64,000 nt of DNA, taken from Hyphomicrobiales bacterium. Lineage in GTDB: Bacteria; Pseudomonadota; Alphaproteobacteria; Rhizobiales; Rhizobiaceae. The translations under genes were made by a program, and so were the position numbers. The notes beneath the pieces are model-generated. The model was not told where the DNA came from, did not search any database, and saw nothing but the letters and a program-made list of their open reading frames with translations. Where the stretch lies: assembly GCA_900472605.1 (NCBI GenBank), contig UCJD01000009.1, forward strand, positions 165,883 through 229,882, written 5' to 3'. The first letter of the stretch is position 1. Each line of letters begins with the position of its first letter. Of this stretch, positions 7,946 to 16,926 are shown one piece after another.

Positions 7946-7979
7946 GTCCCACCACAATAAGAATTGCTGCTATCTTCAT
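7923..7979 (-). CDS. ilvL: ilvI attenuator leader peptide
   Basis: An 18-aa frame reads MKIAAILIVVGQRMGRMV and stops with TAA. Five of its residues in a row are Ile, Leu, Ile, Val, Val, the control codons expected for an ilv attenuator. When charged tRNAs are scarce, a ribosome would stall there and prevent the downstream terminator from forming. It has no Shine-Dalgarno site. The predicted transcription start lies within a few bases of the ATG, so the message is probably nearly leaderless, as described for the rhizobial trp leader. Confidence 0.85.
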   Translation of the reverse strand: MKIAAILIVVGQRMGRMV

Positions 7980-7987
7980 GGCGGGAA

Positions 7988-8016
7988 GTGATAGACAGAA
8001 AATTTCGCAGCGTCAA
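7988..8016 (-). promoter_or_regulatory. ilvI promoter
   Basis: TTGACG (complement of 8011-8016), a 17-base spacer and TATCAC (complement of 7988-7993) form a good vegetative sigma promoter reading toward the leader peptide. The -10 box ends only 8 bases before the leader ATG. Confidence 0.75.
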
Positions 8017-8141
8017 CGCTTAAAGCAATAAAAAGCCGAGCATGCGGCATCGGTAATAAACATGGCGACAGAAGACCTTGTGGCAAAGGGTTTATTAAAC
8101 GTTCCCTTTTATGCTGCCCTGCAATCTCAGGGAGTAGCCCT

Positions 8142-10232
8142 TTGCAGAACAACGACTTGCAGACGTCAGGCAGCGCGGGCGAGCATGACCGCCGCGATGT
8201 ACTTGCGCCGGGAAACCGTTTCCTCGGCCGCGTCGTCGCGTGCAGCGGGTCTCGCGCAACCATTGCCGCAGTCGCCGAAGCCGGCGGCACCGACCTCACC
8301 GAACTCTGGTCCGTTGGACGCCTGATCTCCATCACCGTTGGCCGCAATCGCGTGGTGGCGCTCGTCTATTCCATGAACACGGGCACCCATGCCTGGGGCG
8401 AAGGCGAGGACAACTATTTCAAGATCGAGACGGAGCTGCTCGGCGAAGTGCGTGTAGACGAGGATGGCACGGAGCAATTCTCCACCGGCATCTCGCGCTA
8501 CCCCTATCTCGGCGCGGTCGCGCACCGCATCCGCTCCGCCGATCTGATGCGCATTTATGATGCCGGCACCGGAACCACCGCCGTCATCGGCAAGCTGACC
8601 CAGGACGAGAGCATCGACGCGTCGATCCACGTTCCTTCGATGCTCTCGAAACACTTCGCCATCGTCGGCTCCACCGGCGTCGGCAAGTCGACAGCCGTAT
8701 CGCTGCTGCTCCATAAGGCGATCGAAGCCGATCCCAAGCTGCGCGTCCTGATTCTCGACCCGCACAACGAATTCGCCGCCGCTTTCCCCAAGCACTCGGT
8801 CGTCGTCGATACCGACACGCTCGACTTGCCCTTCTGGCTGATGCGCCTGGAAGAATTTGCCGAAGTGGTTTTCCGCGGCCGCACACCGGTTCCCGAAGAG
8901 CTCGACATGCTGCGCGACATCCTGCCGGAAGCCAAGCGCGCCTTCCGCGGCAGCGACAATTCGCTGGTTCGCCGCACCACCGAGAAAAGCTCGATCACCG
9001 CCGACACGCCGGTTCCCTACCGCATGGCGGACCTGCTGGCGCTGATCGACGAGCGTATCGGCCGCCTGGAAGGTCGCGGCGAAAAGCCGTTCCTGCGGTC
9101 GCTGAAGATGCGCGTCATCGCGGCGATCAACGATCCGCGCTACCATTTCATGTTCTCCAACAATACGATCAGCGATACGATCATGGAGACGGTGGCCGAG
9201 ATCTTCCGTGTACCCGGCGACAACAAGCCGATCTGCACCTTCCAGCTCTCCGGCATCCCGTCCGAGGTCGTCAACTCGGTGGCGTCGGTGCTGTGCCGCA
9301 TGGCGTTTGAAATCGCGCTGTGGAGCGATGGCGCCATCCACATGCTCGTGGTCTGCGAAGAAGCGCACCGTTACATTCCGTCGGACCCCAATCTCGGCTT
9401 CGTCCCGACCCGCCAGGCCATCGCCCGCATCGCCAAGGAAGGCCGCAAATATGGCGTGTCGCTCGGCATCATCACGCAGCGCCCGGGCGAGCTCGATCAG
9501 ACCATCCTGTCGCAGTGCTCGACGCTGTTTGCCATGCGCCTTGCCAACGATCGAGACCAGGAAATCATTCGCTCGGCCATCCCGAATTCCTCGATCTCGA
9601 CCACAAGCTTCATCTCCTCGATCGGCAATGGCGAGGCCATCGCCTTTGGCGAGGCGATCAGCGTGCCGATGCGCATGCGCTTCTCCCGCGTCAGCGAAGA
9701 GTTGCTGCCGAAAGCCAACGGCGCGACGCCGAAGTTCACCGAGGAAGATCCCGATAACGTCGACCTGCGCAAGATCGTCACCCGCATGCGCGCGGTGAGC
9801 GGCCCCGATATCTCCGCCTTTCAGCAGAGCGTAAAGAGCGCTGGCCTTGGACTGTCGGAAGAAGAGGACGCGGAATACAACGAGATCTTCGCCGCCGACG
9901 TCTATCCGCCGATCATTCCGGCGCCGATGCCGACGACCCCGCCACTGGCGCCGATCGAGCCTTATCGTCGCGACATGCTGCCAAACGCTCCGATCTCTCG
10001 CGAACCGGCAGCACCGCCGAGATCATCGCGAGACACCTTCGGCGTCGCGGCCGACACCTCGATAGACAGCCGCCTCGAAGCGCTGAGACGCGAGATGCGC
10101 GGCGAACAAAATCCGGCCCCGCGTCCCGCCGACCCACAGGCTCAGCCCACAAGCATTCGTCGCGAACCCGGTGTATCGCTGCGCGAGAGCATCCTGAAGA
10201 AGCCGTTGAGCAGCCTCTACGACAAGGATTGA
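8142..10232 (+). CDS. HerA/DUF87-family ATP-binding protein
   Basis: A 696-aa FtsK/HerA-superfamily ATPase. It has an N-terminal HAS-barrel-like region (residues about 25-130) and Walker A GSTGVGKS at 176-183. Further motifs are LILDPHNEFAAAF, the Walker B-like LVVCEEAHRYIPSD and an arginine/sensor region ITQRPGELDQTILSQCST. The C-terminal 120 residues are proline-rich and look disordered. HerA proteins are hexameric DNA translocases often working with NurA; no NurA-like gene is adjacent. The start is TTG with AGGGAG seven bases upstream. It is divergent from ilvI and ends 26 bases before the convergent miaA stop. Confidence 0.88.
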   Translation: MQNNDLQTSGSAGEHDRRDVLAPGNRFLGRVVACSGSRATIAAVAEAGGTDLTELWSVGRLISITVGRNRVVALVYSMNTGTHAWGEGEDNYFKIETELLGEVRVDEDGTEQFSTGISRYPYLGAVAHRIRSADLMRIYDAGTGTTAVIGKLTQDESIDASIHVPSMLSKHFAIVGSTGVGKSTAVSLLLHKAIEADPKLRVLILDPHNEFAAAFPKHSVVVDTDTLDLPFWLMRLEEFAEVVFRGRTPVPEELDMLRDILPEAKRAFRGSDNSLVRRTTEKSSITADTPVPYRMADLLALIDERIGRLEGRGEKPFLRSLKMRVIAAINDPRYHFMFSNNTISDTIMETVAEIFRVPGDNKPICTFQLSGIPSEVVNSVASVLCRMAFEIALWSDGAIHMLVVCEEAHRYIPSDPNLGFVPTRQAIARIAKEGRKYGVSLGIITQRPGELDQTILSQCSTLFAMRLANDRDQEIIRSAIPNSSISTTSFISSIGNGEAIAFGEAISVPMRMRFSRVSEELLPKANGATPKFTEEDPDNVDLRKIVTRMRAVSGPDISAFQQSVKSAGLGLSEEEDAEYNEIFAADVYPPIIPAPMPTTPPLAPIEPYRRDMLPNAPISREPAAPPRSSRDTFGVAADTSIDSRLEALRREMRGEQNPAPRPADPQAQPTSIRREPGVSLRESILKKPLSSLYDKD

Positions 10233-10258
10233 TAGCGCGGGAGAGCGGCCGACCTAGT

Positions 10259-11149
10259 CTAGCTCCGCCGCTCCCAGCTCTCGTCCATCTGGTTGCGAAA
10301 CCAAGTCATCTGCCGCTTGGCATACTGTCGCGTCGCAGCCGCGCCTTTTTCGAGCACATCCTCGCGTGACATCGTGCCAGCGAGCATCGCCGCGATCTGC
10401 GACACGCCGATCGCCTTCATCACAGGCATTTCCGATGGCAGCGACAACTCCAGAAGCGCCCGCACCTCATCGGCAGCACCCTCAGCCAGCATAAGCTCGA
10501 AACGCCGGTTGATGCGGTCATGCAGCACGGGGCGCTCCGGCAGTACCACGATCTTTCGCGCCCTGTCCGGATCAATGACGACAGGGCCGGACCGCCCCTG
10601 CAATTCGGCGATCGACCGTCCCGTCGCCTCAAGCACCTCCAGCGCCCGGACGATCCGCTGGCCATCCTGCGGATTGAGCGCCGCCGCCACATCGGCGTCG
10701 CGCTCCATGAGCTCCGCATGAAGCACCGCGCCGCCTTCCTCGATCAGGCGTGTCCGCAACCGAGTTCGGACTGCCTCGGGGATGGCGGGCATGTCGGAGA
10801 GACCGCCCGTCAGCGCCTTGAAATACAACCCCGTTCCACCGACGAAAACAGGCAGACGCCCCTCCGCACGCAGCCGTGGCAACAGCGCCTTGACATTGCG
10901 CAGCCAGCCACCGGTCGAATAGGCGGTCGCGGCGGGCACGTGGCCGTAGAGATAATGCGGCACGCCCTGCATATCCTCGTCCGACGGTCGCGCGGTCAGC
11001 ACCCGCAGCGTGTCGTAGACCTGCATGCTGTCGGCATTGATCACGACGCCGCCGTGACGTTTCGCGAGCTCGACGGCCAGTGCGGACTTGCCGCTGGCGG
11101 TCGGCCCGGTTATCAGGATCGCGTCCATTGCATTCAGAAGGTTTTCCAT
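10259..11149 (-). CDS. miaA: tRNA dimethylallyltransferase
   Basis: A 296-aa enzyme that transfers a dimethylallyl group to A37 of tRNAs reading UNN codons. The P-loop ITGPTASGKS lies near residue 13. VVINADSMQVYDTLRVLTARP and VGGTGLYFKAL are family hallmarks, as is the C-terminal RQYAKRQMTWFRNQ. I start it at the ATG at 11149, which has GAGG 6-7 bases upstream; a slightly later start at 11128 is also possible. The start codon is one base from that of divergent serB, so each promoter must lie inside the other gene. Confidence 0.95.
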   Translation of the reverse strand: MENLLNAMDAILITGPTASGKSALAVELAKRHGGVVINADSMQVYDTLRVLTARPSDEDMQGVPHYLYGHVPAATAYSTGGWLRNVKALLPRLRAEGRLPVFVGGTGLYFKALTGGLSDMPAIPEAVRTRLRTRLIEEGGAVLHAELMERDADVAAALNPQDGQRIVRALEVLEATGRSIAELQGRSGPVVIDPDRARKIVVLPERPVLHDRINRRFELMLAEGAADEVRALLELSLPSEMPVMKAIGVSQIAAMLAGTMSREDVLEKGAAATRQYAKRQMTWFRNQMDESWERRS

Positions 11150-11150
11150 C

Positions 11151-12041
11151 ATGGCCCTCGTTGCCACGCTTGTTGCCAATCCGTCAAATCCTGTTCTGAC
11201 ATCGGAGATCGCCGAGAAGGCCGCAAGCGCGGCGGATGCATCCGGTCTCTATTGGCTGGCAGACGGCGTAGCCTGCGACATCGCGCTGCGCGATGGCACC
11301 GATGCGGAAAGCGCCAGAGCCGCCATCGCTGATGTCATTGCCTCAGCCCCGATCGATCTCGTCATCCAGGATCAGGACACACGCCGCAAAAAGCTGCTGA
11401 TCGCCGACATGGATTCCACCATGATCGGCCAGGAGTGCATCGACGAATTGGCCGCCGAAGTCGGCTTGAAGGACAAGGTGGCCGCGATCACCGCCCGCGC
11501 CATGAACGGTGAGATCGCTTTCGAACCGGCCTTGCGCGAACGCGTGGCGCTATTGAAAGGCCTTCCCATCTCGGTTGTCGACGAGGTGATCGCCAAGCGC
11601 ATCACGCTGACGCCGGGCGGCATGGAACTGATCGCGACGATGAAGGCGAAGGGCTATTACACGGCGCTCGTCTCCGGTGGCTTCACCGTTTTCACCAGCC
11701 GGATCGCCGCAACGCTCGGCTTTGACGAAAACCGCGCCAACATCCTGCTGGAAGAAAACGGCCACCTCACCGGCTTCGTCGCCGAGCCGATCCTTGGCAA
11801 GCAGGCGAAAGTCGATGCGCTCGAGGATATCTGCGGGAAGCTCGGCATCTCCCCTGAGGAGGCCATGGCTGTCGGCGATGGCGCCAACGATCTCGGCATG
11901 CTGCATCTTGCCGGCGCAGGCGTCGCCCTCCACGCCAAACCGGCCGTCGCCGCCGAAGCGAAGATCCAGATCAACCACGCCGACCTGACTGCCCTTCTCT
12001 ATATCCAGGGCTACCGCAAGACGGATTTCGTGACGGTGTGA
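11151..12041 (+). CDS. serB: phosphoserine phosphatase
   Basis: A 296-aa HAD-family phosphatase catalysing the last step of serine synthesis. The nucleophile motif DMDSTMIGQECIDELA lies near residue 84. Other signatures are LVSGGFTVFTSRIA (motif II) and VGDGANDLGML (motif III). The N-terminal 80 residues are a regulatory ACT-like extension, as in other long SerB proteins. The ATG at 11151 has AAGG nine bases upstream, inside miaA coding sequence. Confidence 0.95.
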   Translation: MALVATLVANPSNPVLTSEIAEKAASAADASGLYWLADGVACDIALRDGTDAESARAAIADVIASAPIDLVIQDQDTRRKKLLIADMDSTMIGQECIDELAAEVGLKDKVAAITARAMNGEIAFEPALRERVALLKGLPISVVDEVIAKRITLTPGGMELIATMKAKGYYTALVSGGFTVFTSRIAATLGFDENRANILLEENGHLTGFVAEPILGKQAKVDALEDICGKLGISPEEAMAVGDGANDLGMLHLAGAGVALHAKPAVAAEAKIQINHADLTALLYIQGYRKTDFVTV

Positions 12042-12166
12042 CGATTACCAATGCTCCAAGGCCCGATCGACCAACCGGTCGCGGGTTGGCGCGCCAAAGT
12101 GCTTGGTGTAAGGTAAGGTCTACTGCGGAAAAGATATCCGCGCTGTTTGCGCCTTGGCGAAACCTT

Positions 12167-12361
12167 ATGACTTCAAACACCACAAGAAGCCGATCGCTCA
12201 CTGATTTGCAACAGGCGGAGATCGACGCACTCGAGGCGCTTGCCGACACGGCAATCGATACCCGAGACATTCCCGAGATCACCGACGAGCGTTGGGCGCT
12301 CGCCCGCAAAGGCCAGAATTATCGCTCGGCCGAGCGATCCGCGGATATCAAACCGAGATAA
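12167..12361 (+). CDS. small conserved-looking hypothetical protein
   Basis: A 64-aa charged protein starting MTSNTTRSRSLTDLQQAEID. Its middle, DTRDIPEITDERWALARKGQ, faintly recalls the N-terminal stretch of BrnA-type antitoxins, but no BrnT-like toxin lies nearby. It follows serB by 125 bases and ends 54 bases before the convergent Do protease stop. It could be an orphan antitoxin remnant or an unrelated small gene. Confidence 0.5.
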   Translation: MTSNTTRSRSLTDLQQAEIDALEALADTAIDTRDIPEITDERWALARKGQNYRSAERSADIKPR

Positions 12362-12415
12362 ACGTCGTGCTACGCCAACACGTCGCCCAGCAGTTAAAGC
12401 GCAGCGGCTGACGCC

Positions 12416-14005
12416 CTACTCCATCGGCACCGCGACAAACCGCAGGTCGCCGTTCGCCGAAGCGATCATCATCTGCGCGTTGCGCCGGCCTTCCTGCTTC
12501 AGCGACTGCACCTTGGCGACGACGGTCTCCGGCGAGCGCATGAATTCCTGCGCCACTTCGACGATCACGTCGCCGGCCTTCAAGCCCTTTTCGGCCGCAA
12601 GCGAGCCCGGCTTGACCTCGGCGACGAGAACGCCGTCGACGCTTTCGGCGATGCCGAAGCTCTTGCGGTTGTCGGCATTCAGCGCCGATAGAGACAGGCC
12701 GAGCACGTTCTTCGCATCGCCGACGTCAGGCGCCGGCTGCGCGGGCTTGTCCTTGCCGTCGGGCATCGGCTGGGCCTGATCACCGTCAGGCTCATCCATG
12801 TCCTGATTTTCTTGCGGATCCGGGTTGATCACGCCGCCATTGGCATCAGAACTGTCCGCCGCGGCCTGATCGCTGTCCTCAAGACGGCCGAGCGTGACCT
12901 TGACGGTCTGCTCCTTGCCATCGCGCAGCACCAAGACATCGACAGCCTTGCCGACGGGGCTCTCTGCCACCACGCGCGGCAAGTCGCGCATCTCGTTGAC
13001 GGCCTTGCCGTCGAATTTCAGGATAACGTCGCCGGCCTTGATCGAGCCGTCGTCGACCGGCCCGCCCTTGATGACGCCTGCGACCAGCGCACCCCTGGCG
13101 CTGGAGAGGCCAAGGCTGTCGGCAACATCGTCGGTCACCGGCTGGATGCGCACGCCGAGCCAACCTCGGCGCGTCTCGCCGAATTCGCGCAGCTGCTGCA
13201 CGACACCGGCCGCAAGCTCAGACGGTACCGAGAAGCCGATGCCGATCGAGCCGCCGCTCGGCGAGATGATCGCCGTGTTGATCCCGATCACTTCGCCCTT
13301 CATGTTGAAGAGCGGGCCACCGGAATTGCCCTTGTTGATCGCTGCGTCCGTCTGGATGAAGTTGTCGTAGGGGCCGGCGTTGATGTTGCGACCGCGTCCC
13401 GAGATGATACCGACGGTCACCGAACCGCCGAAACCGAACGGGTTGCCGATCGCCATCACCCAGTCGCCGATCCGCATCCCGCTGGAATCGCCGAACTTGA
13501 CGAATTTGAGCGGCGCTTTCGGCTCGACCTTGAGCACGGAGAGATCCGTCTTCGTGTCGGTTCCGATCAGCTTGGCCTTGAGCTTGCTGCCGTCGGCAAA
13601 GTTCACCTCGATATCGTCGGCGCCTTCGATCACGTGGTTGTTGGTGACGATGAATCCCTGCGGATCGATGACGAAGCCGGAGCCGAGCGAGCTGACATTG
13701 TGGTTGCTCCCAGGCTTGCCCTTCTGCTTGTTGAAGAAGTCGTTGAAGAATTCCTGGAACGGCGATCCGTCGGGTGCGCGCGGCGCCGGTCCTGCCCCCT
13801 CGTCGTCCTTGACGTTCTGCGATGTCGAGATGTTGACGACGGCGTCAAGCAGCCCTTCCGCGAGGTCCGCGACCGAGGCCGGTCCGTTGGTTGGCGGCGT
13901 GGCCTGTGCATGAACCACGCTCGCGAAACCGACATTAGCCAGCAATGCAGCCCCGGCCAGAAGCGCAATCGATCGTCTGTAGGTCGGGCGGATCGTGGGG
14001 GCCAT
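12416..14005 (-). CDS. degP: Do-like periplasmic serine protease (DegP family)
   Basis: A 529-aa HtrA-family protease/chaperone. A signal peptide covers about residues 1-34 (cleavage after VVHAQA). The trypsin-like domain has the triad His124 (VTNNHVIEGA), Asp154 (TDLSVLK) and Ser228 (GNSGGPLFN), followed by two PDZ domains joined by an acidic, glutamine- and proline-rich linker. It should degrade or refold damaged periplasmic proteins. The ATG at 14005 is chosen because GAGGA lies six bases upstream. It sits downstream of hflK-hflC on the same strand, a common alphaproteobacterial arrangement, but a terminator separates them. Confidence 0.95.
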   Translation of the reverse strand: MAPTIRPTYRRSIALLAGAALLANVGFASVVHAQATPPTNGPASVADLAEGLLDAVVNISTSQNVKDDEGAGPAPRAPDGSPFQEFFNDFFNKQKGKPGSNHNVSSLGSGFVIDPQGFIVTNNHVIEGADDIEVNFADGSKLKAKLIGTDTKTDLSVLKVEPKAPLKFVKFGDSSGMRIGDWVMAIGNPFGFGGSVTVGIISGRGRNINAGPYDNFIQTDAAINKGNSGGPLFNMKGEVIGINTAIISPSGGSIGIGFSVPSELAAGVVQQLREFGETRRGWLGVRIQPVTDDVADSLGLSSARGALVAGVIKGGPVDDGSIKAGDVILKFDGKAVNEMRDLPRVVAESPVGKAVDVLVLRDGKEQTVKVTLGRLEDSDQAAADSSDANGGVINPDPQENQDMDEPDGDQAQPMPDGKDKPAQPAPDVGDAKNVLGLSLSALNADNRKSFGIAESVDGVLVAEVKPGSLAAEKGLKAGDVIVEVAQEFMRSPETVVAKVQSLKQEGRRNAQMMIASANGDLRFVAVPME

Positions 14006-14156
14006 CAAGCATCCTCATGTGTGTCAAAAGCGCACTCTGACCATGAGCATAAGGCGTAATGATGGAGGGTGAAATCACCTTTTCGCGAAATCCCGTGCAA
14101 TCTGCGTGGGTTCGCGGGGAAGTCGCTACACGATAACGAAAACCCCGCAAAAGAAG

Positions 14157-14179
14157 GGGGCCGGCGACAAGCCGGCCCC
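14157..14179 (-). terminator. hflC terminator
   Basis: GGGGCCGGC and GCCGGCCCC form a 9-bp GC-rich stem with a 5-base loop. On the minus strand it is followed by TTCTTTTG. It lies 26 bases after the hflC stop and should end the hflKC transcript before the Do protease gene. Confidence 0.75.
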
Positions 14180-14204
14180 GATGTCTTTCAATGATATCAG
14201 GCGA

Positions 14205-15149
14205 TCAATTCGCCGGCGCAGCCGGAACTGCGGGCAGATTGAGCGCCGCCGGAGGAACACCGCCCGGCAGACCGGACGCGCTGTTGAAATAGCGGAAGAA
14301 CTCCGAGTCCGGCGACAGAACCAGCGTCGTGTCCTGCGAGGACATGGCCGTGGTGTATGCCGTCATCGAGCGGTAGAACTCGAAGAAATTCGGGTTCTTG
14401 CTGAACGCATCGGCAAACAACCGGCTGCGTTCCGCTTCGCCCTCACCGCGCAGGATTTCGGAATCACGCTGCGCTTCCGCGGTGATCTCGACGACCTGTC
14501 TGTCGGCGATGGCGCGACGGCGCTGGCCTTCTTCGCCACCCTGTGCACGCAGAAGCTCGGCTTCGGCAAGACGCTCGGCACGCATGCGGTCGTAGGTCTT
14601 CGGCGCCACTTCGCGCGTCAGATCCGTACGACGGATACGGACGTCCTGGATGTTGAGGCCAAGCGCCTCGGCATCCCGGTGCAGATCGTCACGCACTTCG
14701 AGCATCATCGCCACACGCTCTTCGGAAAGAGCCGCATCGAAATCACGCAGACCGTAGACACGGCGCAGCGAGGAATCGAGCTGCGTGCGCAGACGTGCTT
14801 CTGCGGATTCGCGATCGCCCGAAACCGTTTCGCGGAAACGACGGACATCGCGGATGTCGTAGATCACGAAGGCATCGACGTCGAACGTCGCACCGCCGCG
14901 AACCTGAACGCGGATGTTGTCGAGGTCGAAGCGCAACGCCTGCTTTTCGACGATCTGGACGCGGTCGGCATCCATGAAGGTGAACGGCAGCTTGAAATAG
15001 ATGCCCGGCTCGGTCTTGACCGACTGGATCTGACCGAAGCGGACGACGATCGCCTGTTCGCGCGCATTGACCACGAAAACCGATGAATAGACGGCCACGA
15101 GGACGACGGCGAGAGCGATGAGAAAGATGGGAAGTTTATTCGAAGTCAT
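14205..15149 (-). CDS. hflC: FtsH-modulator membrane protein HflC
   Basis: A 314-aa SPFH/band 7 protein. One N-terminal membrane helix (residues about 6-26) anchors it, followed by the SPFH domain (REQAIVVRFGQIQSV, then GIYFKLPFTFMD) and a long coiled coil rich in Glu/Ala/Arg. With HflK it forms the periplasmic cage that encloses and modulates the FtsH protease. It starts 3 bases after the hflK stop, so the two are cotranscribed. Confidence 0.95.
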   Translation of the reverse strand: MTSNKLPIFLIALAVVLVAVYSSVFVVNAREQAIVVRFGQIQSVKTEPGIYFKLPFTFMDADRVQIVEKQALRFDLDNIRVQVRGGATFDVDAFVIYDIRDVRRFRETVSGDRESAEARLRTQLDSSLRRVYGLRDFDAALSEERVAMMLEVRDDLHRDAEALGLNIQDVRIRRTDLTREVAPKTYDRMRAERLAEAELLRAQGGEEGQRRRAIADRQVVEITAEAQRDSEILRGEGEAERSRLFADAFSKNPNFFEFYRSMTAYTTAMSSQDTTLVLSPDSEFFRYFNSASGLPGGVPPAALNLPAVPAAPAN

Positions 15150-15152
15150 GGA

Positions 15153-16247
15153 TCAACCTCCCTGCTGCGCTGGCTTGCCGATTTCGTTGAGCGGCAGGTA
15201 AGGCACGACCCCCTGCTTCTCGTCGATGATGACCTTCTTGGAATTCTTCAGCACCTGCTCCATGGTTTCGAGGAACAGTCGCTTGCGGGTCACTTCGGGC
15301 GCCTTGGTGTATTCGTCGTTGACGGAGTTGAAGCGCTGGGCCTCACCTTCCGCTTCCTTCACGACGCGGTCCTTGTATGCGGCAGCCGCTTCGCGGATCT
15401 GCGCCGCGTCACCGCGGGCCTGACCGAGCTTCTGGTTGGCATACTGGTTTGCTTCCTCGACGAGACGCTGCTTGTCCTGGTCGGCACGCTGCACTTCTTC
15501 GAAGGCATCGGCGACTTCACGCGGCGGCGCGACGTCCTGGATGGTGATGGCGTTGATCGAAATGCCGCTCTTGTAGCGATCCATGGTGCCCTGCACGATG
15601 GCGGCCACTTCGGTCTCGATCGGCTGACGATTGTCACGGAATGCGTCCTGTGCCGGACGACGGCCGACGACTTCGCGCATCGCGCTCTCGGCGACCTGCT
15701 GCAGCGTTTCGGCCGGGTTCTCGACGTTGAAGAGATAGGCCTTCGGATCCGTCACGGTGAAGAACACCGAGAACTGGACGTTGAGGATGTTCTGGTCACC
15801 CGACAGCATCAGGCCGTTCGACGAAGACGACGACGTCGCGCCGATATTCTGCTGCTGGACCGTGACCTTGACGATTTCGACCGTTTCCATCGGCCACAGG
15901 TGGAAATGCAGGCCCGGTGCGGACACTTCCTGCTTCGGATTACCGAAACGCAGTTCCACGCCGCGCTCGTCCGGCTGGACGATATAGATGCACTGGAAAA
16001 GCCAGAAAGCCACGATGACAGCCGCGACGATCAAGAGAACGCCGGTGTTGAACCCGCCGGGCACGACGCCGCGCAGCCGGTCCTGACCCCGACGGATCAT
16101 GTCTTCGAGATCGGGCGGTCCGCCCTTTCCGCCGCCGCCACCGCCGCGTGGACGGTTCGGCCCCTGCCCCCATGGTCCCTGATTATTTCCTCCACCGCCG
16201 CCGCCGCCCCAAGGGCCGCCGCCGCCATTCTGATTGCTCCAGGGCAT
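15153..16247 (-). CDS. hflK: FtsH-modulator membrane protein HflK
   Basis: A 364-aa SPFH-family protein. It begins with a glycine-rich cytoplasmic segment (PWGGGGGGGNNQGPWGQG), typical of HflK. A membrane helix near residues 68-90 follows, then the SPFH domain (VQPDERGVELRFG) and a coiled coil. It partners HflC in the FtsH complex. I chose the ATG at 16247 because MPWSNQNGGG is the family start; the longer open frame upstream lacks family similarity. Confidence 0.95.
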   Translation of the reverse strand: MPWSNQNGGGGPWGGGGGGGNNQGPWGQGPNRPRGGGGGGKGGPPDLEDMIRRGQDRLRGVVPGGFNTGVLLIVAAVIVAFWLFQCIYIVQPDERGVELRFGNPKQEVSAPGLHFHLWPMETVEIVKVTVQQQNIGATSSSSSNGLMLSGDQNILNVQFSVFFTVTDPKAYLFNVENPAETLQQVAESAMREVVGRRPAQDAFRDNRQPIETEVAAIVQGTMDRYKSGISINAITIQDVAPPREVADAFEEVQRADQDKQRLVEEANQYANQKLGQARGDAAQIREAAAAYKDRVVKEAEGEAQRFNSVNDEYTKAPEVTRKRLFLETMEQVLKNSKKVIIDEKQGVVPYLPLNEIGKPAQQGG

Positions 16248-16401
16248 CAAAACCTCGTTGTTCGTTACACTTTGCGATCGCTTAACCCACGGGGGCGACG
16301 GATATTCGCGTTCGAGACCGTTATAGGTATCGCTGCATCGGCTTTCAACGCAGCATGAGGAACTTGGCAATGTTTATTGGAAAATAGTTTCTTTTCGCCG
16401 C

Positions 16402-16914
16402 TCAGCGCCTGTCATAAACAACATAGCGGGTGGCATAGCTGTCCTTCTCGCCCTCTGGAACGCTGAGGGTCTCGCCGGCACGCCATATAGACGGATCAAT
16501 CGCGGGAAACGACGTATCGCCGTCCACATCCGTCTCGACATGTGTCACGCAGAGACGGTCGGCAATATCGATCGCCTGGCTGTAGATCTGCCCACCGCCG
16601 ATAATACAGATTTCGTCCGCGCCGTTTTCCAGCGCCAGCCTTTCGGCCGTCGCAAGCGCCGCGTCGAGCGAGCCGACGGTGCGGACATCGGGATGATCGA
16701 TGACCGTGGAGCGAGAGATGACCACATTCGGCCGTCCCGGCAGCGGCTTGCCGATCGAATCATAGGTCTTGCGGCCCATAATCACAGGCTTGCCTGATGT
16801 CAGCGCCTTGAACCGCTTGAGATCGGTGGAAAGCCGCCACGGCATGTCGCCGTCGCGGCCGATGATACCGTTGCGCGCTGCTGCAACCACGATCGTCTTA
16901 CGGATATCGGACAT
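16402..16914 (-). CDS. folA: dihydrofolate reductase
   Basis: A 170-aa enzyme reducing dihydrofolate with NADPH. Landmarks are VVAAARNGIIGRDGDMPW with the substrate-contacting Asp after GRDG, VIMGRKTYDSIG and the NADPH-binding VIGGGQIY-like IIGGGQIYSQAI. It lies 12 bases downstream of thyA. The pairing is functional, because thymidylate synthase makes the dihydrofolate that this enzyme recycles. Confidence 0.95.
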   Translation of the reverse strand: MSDIRKTIVVAAARNGIIGRDGDMPWRLSTDLKRFKALTSGKPVIMGRKTYDSIGKPLPGRPNVVISRSTVIDHPDVRTVGSLDAALATAERLALENGADEICIIGGGQIYSQAIDIADRLCVTHVETDVDGDTSFPAIDPSIWRAGETLSVPEGEKDSYATRYVVYDRR

Positions 16915-16926
16915 TAGCCCCCTCGA

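Noticed and set aside
7769..7957. 62-aa frame overlapping the ilvI leader on the minus strand
   Set aside because: It runs through the terminator stem into ilvI. The 18-aa frame with Ile/Leu/Val codons directly after the promoter is the better leader peptide.
8166..9368. 400-aa open frame on the minus strand
   Set aside because: Antisense to the HerA-like ATPase, with no motif or ribosome site of its own.
12812..14059. 415-aa open frame on the plus strand
   Set aside because: Antisense to the Do-like protease with an intact catalytic triad; no family features.
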